DNA from: an uncultured Bacteroidia bacterium
GTDB lineage: Bacteria > Bacteroidota > Bacteroidia > J057 > CALAJH01
Reading direction: 5' to 3'
Length of the DNA stretch: 34,284 nt
NCBI GenBank assembly: GCA_937922655.1
Contig: CALAJH010000068.1
Location: forward strand, 1-34,284
The notes below the pieces were generated by a model. It made no database searches and was not told where the DNA came from. It worked only from the letters and a program-made list of their open reading frames with translations. Numbering within the stretch: position 1 is the stretch's first letter; the number at the start of each line of letters is the position of its first letter. Shown here piece after piece: positions 25,391 through 31,812 of the stretch. Made by a program: the position numbers and the translations under genes.

Positions 25391-27652
25391 CTATGCGGTT
25401 TGTAAACAAAGTTTTTCGACGAAAGCGTCGAGTTTGTCGAAGTCCATGTTTTCGGCGGCGGCCGTAATTCGTTCTTTGAACGCGGCCAAGGCCGTCGGAG
25501 CGTCGGCAAGTTCGGTGGCAAGCGCGGAAACGGCGCCAAAATTGCCCGTCAGCGCCGCCTCCGAAAACTTGTTTATCCATTTGGAGTTCAACGATGCGCG
25601 TACGACGTCCCAGTCCACTTCGACGTTTTCGACGGGAGCGGCGTGGTCTTTCGCTTTGCTGACGATATATTCAAATCCACAGCAATTGCTTAACGTTTCC
25701 AGCACCGTTTCGGTTCTAAACGGTTTGGCAATAAAGCCGTCGAAACCCCGGCTTAAAACCTCGGCTTTGTTTTGTTCGAAGGCCGAGGCGGTAATCGCAA
25801 TGATTTTCACGTTTTTGTCCGTTTTTCTGATTTCGTCGGCGGCTTCCAAGCCGCCCATGACGGGCATGCGCAAGTCCATAAGAATGGCGTCGGGGTGGAA
25901 AGATTGATGTTTTTCGACGGCAATCGCGCCGTTTTCCGCCTCTTCCAACGCAAAACCCAACGGCGAAAGCAGTTCGCACAAGACGTTGCGATTGACGGCG
26001 ACGTCGTCCACGACCAATATTTTTATCGGTTTCTCGGAGCGATAGCCGACAACGAGCGCGGGGTCGATGCCGGGCTTGGTATCGATGTTTTCCACTTCCG
26101 TAACGGGCAGTTCAAAACAGAACGTCGAACCGACGCCTAGTTGGCTTTCGACGGTTAAAGACCCGCCCATGAGTTCGATGAAGGATTTGGTGATGGCCAG
26201 TCCCAAACCCGTACCGCCTTCGCCGCTTCCCGCTTGTTTGAAAGGTTCGAGAACGTCTTTGATTTTGTCGGCGGGTATGCCCGGTCCCGTATCGTTGACC
26301 ATAAAACTCAGCAAAGCCGGACCCGTTTTGCCCACCGTTAATTCCACCCTTCCTTTTTGCGTGAATTTAATGGCGTTGCCCACCAAATTGACGATGCACT
26401 GGCGAAGCTTACCGGGGTCGGAGACGACGAACCGGGGAACGTGGGAATCGATGCGCGTTTCCCAAATTAAGTTTTTGGTTTCGGCGCGGAGTTTGAACAT
26501 GGCGTGAACGTCGTCGATCATTTTTCTTAGGTCGAAAGCCTCGGGATGTATTTCCATTTGGCCGGCCTCGATTTTGCTCAAATCCAGCACCGAATTGATT
26601 AAATGCAAAAGATGTTCGCCGCTCGAGTTCATGACCGATATTTTGTCGCGGTATTTGGAGGGAAGCTCTTTGTCCTTCATCATGAGCTGGGTATAACCGA
26701 GGATGCCGTTGAGCGGCGTGCGCAGTTCGTGGCTCATGTTGGCAAGGAAAGAGGATTTGGCTTTGTTGGCCAATTCGGCCTCGATTCTGGCGACGTGGGC
26801 CTCTTCCGCCGCCCGTTCGGCCAAAGATTTGAGGCGAACGACCTCGAGCTGACGGCGCTGCATTTCCTCGTTGATGGTCATCATCTCTTCGGCTTGCTGG
26901 CGCAACTCTTCTTCCGAAGCCAAGAGTTCGATGTTTTTAGCCTTCAAATCCTCTTTTTGCTCCTCAAGTTCGACGAAAAGTTCGGCCATGCGGACGTTGG
27001 CGTCGGCAAGATTGCGTTCGCGTTCTTTAAGTTCGGCGTTTTGAGCGGCGGATTTCAGCGTTGAAACCTTCATAATTTGCGCCCAAAGCCCACAAACGGC
27101 GGTTTGAACAAGGGCAATAAAATAATGCCAAAAAAGTTTGTTCGTCCAAAAACCGACGTCGTCGGTTTCGTCGGGGAAAAAATAAATCACTTCGCCTTTG
27201 ATTTCCAAATAAGCGAAAATCGTATGCTGGATAATGATTAGCAACACGCCGGGAACCGATGCCAGCCAATCAAGATAGACAATCATCACCGCCACGGCCA
27301 CGAAAAAGAAAAAGTGCATTTCGGGAAGCCCGTGAAGTTGATAGATGTGTTGCGCGGTAAATGCTTGAAAGGTAATGCCGGCGGTCACGCGCGTTACAAA
27401 CTTATCGGGATAAAGCCGGCTGACGATTAAAAAAGCCAACGTTGCCGGGGTTCCGACGCCCAAGTGTACCCACCATGTGTCGTAATAAAAACACATCAAC
27501 AACCCCATAACCCAGTGAACCAGTACGAAAAACGTTACAATGGCGTTGGCCCGCCTGTAAACGGCGTTCATGGTTTCGGTTTTGACTTCCTCGCTCAATG
27601 CGGGGACGGTCAGCATTTCCTTTAATTGCAACGAACCGAAAAGATTTTTCAT
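25391..27652 (-). CDS. Membrane hybrid sensor histidine kinase / response regulator
   Basis: A 753-aa protein. About five or six membrane helices (about 36-195) include a His-rich stretch at 102-113 (HIYQLHGLPEMHF) followed by VYLDWL, possibly a metal, haem or redox site (inference). A long coiled coil covers about 200-298. The HisKA domain has H308 in FLANMSHELRTPLNG. The HATPase domain has NLVGNAIKFTQKG, DTGPGIPADKI and GTGLGLAI. The receiver domain (about 555-680) has VVDDVAVNRN, phospho-acceptor D593 in LMDLRMPVMGG and FIAKPF. A C-terminal helical tail (about 695-753) resembles an HPt-type bundle but lacks an obvious phospho-His. It is preceded 31 bp upstream by the CxC redoxin gene and followed by tusA-dsrE2, suggesting a redox or sulfur signal. 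No output domain, so a further partner must exist. Confidence 0.93.
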   Translation of the reverse strand: MKNLFGSLQLKEMLTVPALSEEVKTETMNAVYRRANAIVTFFVLVHWVMGLLMCFYYDTWWVHLGVGTPATLAFLIVSRLYPDKFVTRVTAGITFQAFTAQHIYQLHGLPEMHFFFFVAVAVMIVYLDWLASVPGVLLIIIQHTIFAYLEIKGEVIYFFPDETDDVGFWTNKLFWHYFIALVQTAVCGLWAQIMKVSTLKSAAQNAELKERERNLADANVRMAELFVELEEQKEDLKAKNIELLASEEELRQQAEEMMTINEEMQRRQLEVVRLKSLAERAAEEAHVARIEAELANKAKSSFLANMSHELRTPLNGILGYTQLMMKDKELPSKYRDKISVMNSSGEHLLHLINSVLDLSKIEAGQMEIHPEAFDLRKMIDDVHAMFKLRAETKNLIWETRIDSHVPRFVVSDPGKLRQCIVNLVGNAIKFTQKGRVELTVGKTGPALLSFMVNDTGPGIPADKIKDVLEPFKQAGSGEGGTGLGLAITKSFIELMGGSLTVESQLGVGSTFCFELPVTEVENIDTKPGIDPALVVGYRSEKPIKILVVDDVAVNRNVLCELLSPLGFALEEAENGAIAVEKHQSFHPDAILMDLRMPVMGGLEAADEIRKTDKNVKIIAITASAFEQNKAEVLSRGFDGFIAKPFRTETVLETLSNCCGFEYIVSKAKDHAAPVENVEVDWDVVRASLNSKWINKFSEAALTGNFGAVSALATELADAPTALAAFKERITAAAENMDFDKLDAFVEKLCLQTA

Positions 27653-27683
27653 TTTCTAAGTATTGACAAGGTTTGTCGATAGA

Positions 27684-28307
27684 CTATTGGTTTTCGAGAG
27701 TGTTGGACGGCAGTTCGCAACCGTAAGCTACGGTGGCGGCGGCGGGAAATTCGGGCAAAGGTTTTCCCGCCAAAAGGCTTTCAATCGCAATGCGTACGAA
27801 CTGTGTTTCGCGCGTGGTGCAATAGCGCGAGACGTTGTAGTTGCCGCGAAAATATATTTTTTCTTCGGCGTCCAAGACTACGGCTTGCGGGGTCGAATAA
27901 ACGCCGAAGGAGTCGGCCACGGCGCCCGTGTAGTCGATATACGTGGGGACGTTGGCGCATTTTTTGGAAAATTTTTTTTCCGCGTCTACGGTGTCCGAGG
28001 TTTGAAGCACGGCGAAAAACCGGATTTTTCCCGCAAATTTAGTTTTTAATTCGTTTAAATGATCCAAATTAAAACGAGAACACGGACATTTGGGGTTGTA
28101 AAAGTGGATAAGCGTCGGCATATCGGCGTTTGGAATAAGGTTTTCCAGTTCGACGCGGCTGCCGACGGGAATGTATTTGTAGTCCCGGGGTACGGGCGTG
28201 GGCAGGCGGTCTTTGACGTCTTGTCTCCAAAACGTGTAAACTATGCTTATTGCGGCGCCTAACAGCGCAACCGTCGTCAATACGGCTTTGGGGTTGATGA
28301 AACGCAT
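27684..28307 (-). CDS. Membrane-anchored thioredoxin-fold protein with a CxC site
   Basis: A 207-aa protein with an N-terminal hydrophobic anchor or uncleaved signal (about 8-27) and then a thioredoxin-like domain facing the periplasm. The active-site loop is HFYNPKCPCSRFNLDHL, with C74 and C76 arranged C-P-C, not the usual CxxC; the FYNPxCPCSRFN pattern recalls a DUF6436-type redoxin group (recognition by eye). The fold continues with KIRFFAVLQTS, VPTYIDYTGAVADSFGVYST, the cis-Pro TPQAVVLDAEEKIYFRGNYN, and CTT near 146, with another Cys close to the C-terminus (YGCEL). I chose ATG 28305-28307; the TTG at 28322 adds five weak residues. It is probably the first gene of an operon with the hybrid kinase 31 bp downstream. 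Confidence 0.82.
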   Translation of the reverse strand: MRFINPKAVLTTVALLGAAISIVYTFWRQDVKDRLPTPVPRDYKYIPVGSRVELENLIPNADMPTLIHFYNPKCPCSRFNLDHLNELKTKFAGKIRFFAVLQTSDTVDAEKKFSKKCANVPTYIDYTGAVADSFGVYSTPQAVVLDAEEKIYFRGNYNVSRYCTTRETQFVRIAIESLLAGKPLPEFPAAATVAYGCELPSNTLENQ

Positions 28308-28426
28308 AGGAAAAAGCGGCAAACTTTAACGATTGTAGGTATGATATAAAGTGATGTAAGATGCGGATTTGTACGTAAGAATTTTGGCAAGGTTTCAAGA
28401 TTAAAACCTGGTTGCCCAAAAATTTT

Positions 28427-28443
28427 TCCACATCGGATGTGGA
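28427..28443 (-). terminator. Hairpin terminator after the GAF gene
   Basis: TCCACAT and ATGTGGA form a 7-bp stem around a three-base loop, six bases beyond the GAF stop codon. On the minus strand it is followed by AAAA then TTTTT; on the plus strand it is followed by eight T. It may act in both directions and would separate the GAF gene from the redoxin operon. Confidence 0.5.
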
Positions 28444-28449
28444 TTTTTT

Positions 28450-28947
28450 TTATGATTGTTGTGGGACCGGGTCGTTATACCGATGACCCAGGTATTTGCA
28501 AAGCGCGACGAGGGTTTTGACGTCGTCGGCGGAAAAGGCGTCGAGTATTGGCGAGTCGATATCCAAAAGTCCGACGAATTCGGGGGCGAAAACGGGAACG
28601 ACGATTTCGGAACGCACCGCCAAATTGCAGCACAAATAGTTTTCTATGGCACGCACGTCGGGGACGACGACGGGCAATTGCCATACGGCGGCGGCGCCGC
28701 AAACTCCCGAGCCGAAAGCGATGCGGGTATGTTCGGTTTCGGGGCCGAAGTAGTCTCCCAAAATCAGGACGTTGGGGGCGCCCTCGGGATTGACGAACGC
28801 TTCGAGCCAATACATCCCCACCCAAGAATAGCGCTTTTCGTTTTCGTGGAGGTATCGACAGAGGCGTTTGGCGCCGTCCAAGAAATTGTCGGCGGAATCA
28901 ACGGCGTTTTTTGCTCCCTCAAAAAGCGCGGTATTGAAGGCGTTCAT
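28450..28947 (-). CDS. GAF-domain protein, free methionine-(R)-sulfoxide reductase-like
   Basis: A 165-aa cytosolic single-GAF protein. The sequence order matches fRMsr (MsrC) enzymes, which reduce free methionine-R-sulfoxide with thioredoxin: YSWVGMYWL, LILGDYFGPE, TRIAFGSGVCGAAA, VVVPDV, then NYLCCNLAVRSEIVVPV and VGLLDIDSP. Of the three Cys used by the E. coli enzyme, the equivalents of Cys94 (C83 in GSGVCG) and the catalytic Cys118 (C106 or C107) are present. The first, resolving Cys is missing: the region reads GPETEHTRI, without Cys. C106-C107 is a doubled Cys, which might compensate. I chose ATG 28945-28947; an upstream in-frame start would add thirteen residues read from the promoter. 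Probably monocistronic. Confidence 0.85.
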   Translation of the reverse strand: MNAFNTALFEGAKNAVDSADNFLDGAKRLCRYLHENEKRYSWVGMYWLEAFVNPEGAPNVLILGDYFGPETEHTRIAFGSGVCGAAAVWQLPVVVPDVRAIENYLCCNLAVRSEIVVPVFAPEFVGLLDIDSPILDAFSADDVKTLVALCKYLGHRYNDPVPQQS

Positions 28948-28951
28948 GATG

Positions 28952-28959
28952 CAAAAATA
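28952..28959 (-). promoter_or_regulatory. Candidate -7 element of the GAF gene
   Basis: On the minus strand TATTTTTG matches TAnnTTTG exactly and ends four bases before the ATG (28947), again predicting an almost leaderless mRNA. No TTTG lies at exactly 20 bp; a TTGG about 24 bp upstream is the best -33 candidate. Confidence 0.4.
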
Positions 28960-29147
28960 CAAAATTATTGGACGCGGGTGGCCCAACGACGGCGAACGCG
29001 CATCCGCGGCAAGTAGGCGTTGCGTTTGTTTTTTTCATAGGATTGGAAATAGGCAGGTTTTTTAGTCGAAAAACGGTCGATACACACGCCGGGATTAAGC
29101 GGCTAAGGCGGGATAAATATCCAAAAATAAATGATATAAACAAAAAA

Positions 29148-29163
29148 ATAACATTATTGTTAT
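29148..29163. repeat. Short inverted repeat, possible operator
   Basis: ATAACA and TGTTAT flank TTAT, a perfect 6-bp dyad in an A-rich run about 45 bp upstream of the ankyrin promoter -33 element. It could be a regulator site. Its A/T-only flanks make chance occurrence fairly likely. Confidence 0.3.
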
Positions 29164-29208
29164 AAAAAGCCGGTTTTTGTTCGCTTTAAGAGGCACGCGG
29201 GTTAAAAA

Positions 29209-29240
29209 TTTGATTTTTTGCGGGGCCGGCGTTATATTTG
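29209..29240 (+). promoter_or_regulatory. Promoter of the ankyrin-nuoE-carA operon
   Basis: TTTG (29209-29212), a 20-bp spacer, then TATATTTG (29233-29240): an exact match in sequence and spacing to the Bacteroidota housekeeping promoter. Transcription would start near 29245, leaving a leader of about 25 bases before the ATG at 29271. This is the best promoter in the window. Confidence 0.65.
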
Positions 29241-29270
29241 CGGATATTTTTGGGAAATAACAAGCGACTT

Positions 29271-30056
29271 ATGAAGGGAATCGTTTGGACGCTGGCGGTG
29301 GCGATGCTGTTTGTCGGTGCGAAGTTGCAGGGCCAAATTACGGAATGGGGGAGTCCGGAAAAAGCGGAGGCCCAGCCCGAGTCGCCGTTGCACAAAGCGG
29401 CCCAAAAGGGCGACCTAGCCGAATTAAAGAATCCGGCGTATGCGGCCAACGTGGACGTCAAAGGCGGCTACGAGGCGTATTCTCCTTTGCACAAGGCCGT
29501 CAATGCGGAAACCGCGCGCACCCTCATTGAGTTGGGGGCGGCCCTCGACGCCCTTGACCGCTACGAAAACACCCCGTTGCACTACGCGGCCAACGTCGGC
29601 AAGGCCGACGTCGTCAAAGTGCTTTTGGAAAGCGGCGCCGACGTCAACGCGCAAAACAAATACGGTTATACGCCCCTTCACGGCGCTTGCGCCAACGGCA
29701 AGGTCGACGTCGCCCGGGCGCTCATCGACGCCGGCGCCGACGTAACCGGTTTGGTCGAAAACCGCAAAAACACCTACAAAAACACGCCGCTTCATCAAGC
29801 GGCGACCAACGGACACGTCGAAGTTGCCCGACTGATATTGGACAAAGGCGCCTCCCCCAAAAGCGCCGACACTTTCGGCAACGTTCCTTTGCATTGGGCG
29901 GCTCAAAACGGGCATGTGGAGATGATTAAGCTCTTGCTCGACCGCGGCGCCGACGTCAACGTACAAAACAAATACGGCGACACCCCGTTGAGTCTGGCCA
30001 AGCGTTACAAAAAAGAAGAGGCGGTCAAATTATTAACCGAAAAAGGGGCGAAATAA
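29271..30056 (+). CDS. Exported ankyrin-repeat protein
   Basis: A 261-aa protein. Residues 1-22 (MKGIVWTLAVAMLFVG, ending LQGQ) form a signal peptide, so the protein is probably periplasmic. About seven ankyrin repeats follow from residue 39: SPLHKAAQKGD, SPLHKAVNAE, TPLHYAANVGKADVVKVLLE, TPLHGACANGKVDVARALID, TPLHQAATNGHVEVARLILD, VPLHWAAQNGHVEMIKLLLD and TPLSLAKRYKKEEAVKLL. The solenoid fills the whole mature protein, which points to protein-protein binding. ATG 29271 is chosen over an open frame that begins in the promoter (29238). The TAA stop shares its last A with the ATG of the NuoE-like gene (TAATG), so translation is likely coupled. The binding partner is unknown. Confidence 0.92.
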   Translation: MKGIVWTLAVAMLFVGAKLQGQITEWGSPEKAEAQPESPLHKAAQKGDLAELKNPAYAANVDVKGGYEAYSPLHKAVNAETARTLIELGAALDALDRYENTPLHYAANVGKADVVKVLLESGADVNAQNKYGYTPLHGACANGKVDVARALIDAGADVTGLVENRKNTYKNTPLHQAATNGHVEVARLILDKGASPKSADTFGNVPLHWAAQNGHVEMIKLLLDRGADVNVQNKYGDTPLSLAKRYKKEEAVKLLTEKGAK

Positions 30057-30628
30057 TGGCGGGACACGATTATATAGAGTATCCGCATCCGCAAGAAGAC
30101 GACGGACGGGTCTACGAATTTACGGCCGAAGAGCTGGCCGAGGTCGAAAAGCACAAAGCCAAATATCCCGACCCGCGCTCGGCGGTGATGCCCGTCTTGT
30201 GGATGGCGCAGGAAAAATACGGCTGGCTTCCGCAAAAAGCCATCAAACTCGTCGCCGATACTTTGGGGTTGTCTTTTGCGCACGTTTACGGCGTGGCCAC
30301 CTTCTATACCATGTATTTGAAGGAGAGCCACGGAAAGCATTTGTTGGAAATTTGCACGTGCTTTACTTGCGGCGAATGCGGCGGCGACAAACTCTACGAG
30401 GCGGTAAAGAAAAAGTACGATCTTGACGAGCACGGCGCCAGCCCCGACGGCTTCTTTTGGGTGCGCGAGGCCGAGTGTCTCGGCGCCTGCGATACCGCCC
30501 CCGTCCTTCAGCTTGACAACAACCATCTTCTCCACAACGTCGACTTGGACAAATTCGAGAGGATACTGTCGGATTTGCGCGCGGGCGTCGAGGTGGGCTA
30601 CGAGCAGGTGCCGCTCATTCCCCGATAA
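30056..30628 (+). CDS. nuoE: NuoE-like 2Fe-2S subunit of NADH:quinone oxidoreductase
   Basis: A 190-aa thioredoxin-like [2Fe-2S] protein. The N-terminal helical part has RSAVMPVLWMAQEKYGWLPQ and LSFAHVYGVATFYTMY, both typical of the 24-kDa complex I subunit. The cluster ligands fit C100-x4-C105 (EICTCFTCGECGG) and C141-x3-C145 (AECLGACDTAPVLQL). NuoE normally works with NuoF in the NADH-oxidising arm of complex I, or in HydA/formate-dehydrogenase-type complexes. No nuoF or other nuo gene is in the window; upstream is the ankyrin gene and downstream carA, each joined by a TAATG overlap. Splitting of nuo genes is known in some Bacteroidota, so this may still be the true complex I subunit. Extra Cys residues (C102, C108) near the first pair are notable. 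Confidence 0.9.
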   Translation: MAGHDYIEYPHPQEDDGRVYEFTAEELAEVEKHKAKYPDPRSAVMPVLWMAQEKYGWLPQKAIKLVADTLGLSFAHVYGVATFYTMYLKESHGKHLLEICTCFTCGECGGDKLYEAVKKKYDLDEHGASPDGFFWVREAECLGACDTAPVLQLDNNHLLHNVDLDKFERILSDLRAGVEVGYEQVPLIPR

Positions 30629-31722
30629 TGGCGTTGAGAAAAGCCGTATTGATGCTCGAAGACGGCTCGACGTACTTCGGCTACGGTTGCGGCTCCGCAG
30701 GCACGGCCGTAGGGGAATTGTGTTTCAACACCGCGCAAACGGGTTACGACGAGGTTTTTTCCGACCCTTCGTATTTCGGACAAATCGTGGTCATGACCCA
30801 AGCCCACACGGGGGTTTACGGCTCGTCGGCGTTGGATTATGAGTCGAAGCGGCCGATGTTTGCGGGATTGGTTTGCTCGCATTTTTCCGAATACTTCAGC
30901 CGTTTGGGAGCCGTATCGTTGGAAAAGGCGCTCAAAGACGCGGCCAAACCGGGCATATGGGGGGTGGATACGCGTTCGATTGTGCTCAAATTGCGCCAAA
31001 AAGGTTCGATGAACGCTCTGGTTTCCGACGACCTGAGCAACTTGGAAGACCTGCGCCGGCGTTTGTCCGAATGTCCTTCGATGACGGGTTTGGAATTGGC
31101 GTCCAAGGTATCGACCGAAACGCCGTACAGCTTGGGCAATCCAAAGTCGTCGTTAAAGGTGGCGGTGTTGGATTTGGGGGTCAAAAAAAGCATTTTGGAG
31201 GAATTGGTCAAGCGGGACTGTTTCGTCAGGGTGTTTCCGGCCAAGTCGGGGGCCAAGGCGTTGTTTGCCTACGAGGCCGACGGTTTTTTGGCCTCCAACG
31301 GCCCCGGCGACCCGGCGGTAACAAACTTTGCCGTTCAAACCGTCAAGGATATGCTCAAAACCGGACTCCCCTTCATGGGCATATGTTTGGGGCATCAACT
31401 TTTGGCGTTGGCCTGCGGCGCCAAAACCGAAAAATTGCATTACGGTCATCACGGGGTTAATCATCCGGTGGTCCACCTTTCGACGGGAGCTTGTGAAATC
31501 ACGTCGCAAAACCACGGTTTTACCGTCGCGGAAAGCTCGCTCGTTTCCACCCCTTTGGAAGTTACCCACCGAAATCTCAACGACAAAAGCATTGAAGGAT
31601 TGCGGCACAAGACGCTTCCGGCGTTTTCGGTGCAGTATCATCCCGAATCTTCGCCCGGCCCGCACGACTCGCGTTATCTTTTCGACCAATTTGTGAAAAT
31701 GATGAAAAATCGAAGTCATTAA
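30628..31722 (+). CDS. carA: Carbamoyl-phosphate synthase small (glutaminase) subunit
   Basis: The subunit hydrolyses glutamine and passes ammonia to CarB for carbamoyl phosphate, the precursor of pyrimidines and arginine. The 364-aa protein has the usual length. The N-terminal CPSase_sm_chain domain includes LEDGSTYFGYGCGSAGTAVG, FNTAQTGYDEVFSDPSYFGQ and GIWGVDTRSIVLKLRQKG. The class I glutamine amidotransferase domain has FLASNGPGDP, GICLGHQLLALA with nucleophile C253, TSQNHGF, and FSVQYHPESSPGPHDSRYLF with H338 and E340. The triad is intact. The start ATG overlaps the nuoE stop (TAATG). carB is not adjacent. No leader peptide or attenuator was seen. Confidence 0.96.
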   Translation: MALRKAVLMLEDGSTYFGYGCGSAGTAVGELCFNTAQTGYDEVFSDPSYFGQIVVMTQAHTGVYGSSALDYESKRPMFAGLVCSHFSEYFSRLGAVSLEKALKDAAKPGIWGVDTRSIVLKLRQKGSMNALVSDDLSNLEDLRRRLSECPSMTGLELASKVSTETPYSLGNPKSSLKVAVLDLGVKKSILEELVKRDCFVRVFPAKSGAKALFAYEADGFLASNGPGDPAVTNFAVQTVKDMLKTGLPFMGICLGHQLLALACGAKTEKLHYGHHGVNHPVVHLSTGACEITSQNHGFTVAESSLVSTPLEVTHRNLNDKSIEGLRHKTLPAFSVQYHPESSPGPHDSRYLFDQFVKMMKNRSH

Positions 31723-31741
31723 ACGAACAAAAATATCGTTT
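31721..31741 (+). terminator. Weak hairpin after carA
   Basis: AAACGA and TCGTTT form a 6-bp stem with a nine-base loop, starting in the carA stop codon. No real T-tract follows, so it is a poor terminator or only an mRNA-end structure. Confidence 0.25.
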
Positions 31742-31777
31742 TAACGCCTTGAATATTCTTTTTGTTGTGAAGTTTGT

Positions 31778-31785
31778 TATCTTTG
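31778..31785 (+). promoter_or_regulatory. Candidate -7 element of the M61 peptidase gene
   Basis: TATCTTTG matches TAnnTTTG exactly, 27 bp before the ATG at 31813. The nearest TTTG (31761-31764) is only 13 bp upstream, too close, so the -33 element is unclear. Confidence 0.4.
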
Positions 31786-31812
31786 CCTCCGCAACATTAA
31801 ACGTGTCCCTTC

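Larger units (their letters stand above)
28948..29270. other. Divergent intergenic region between the GAF gene and the ankyrin operon
   Basis: About 320 bp without a gene. It contains the leftward -7 box (28952-28959), an AT-rich block at about 29112-29167 with two small dyads (GGAT-AAAT-ATCC at 29111-29122 and ATAACA-TTAT-TGTTAT at 29148-29163), and the rightward promoter at 29209-29240. No tRNA or small RNA was recognised. Confidence 0.5.
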
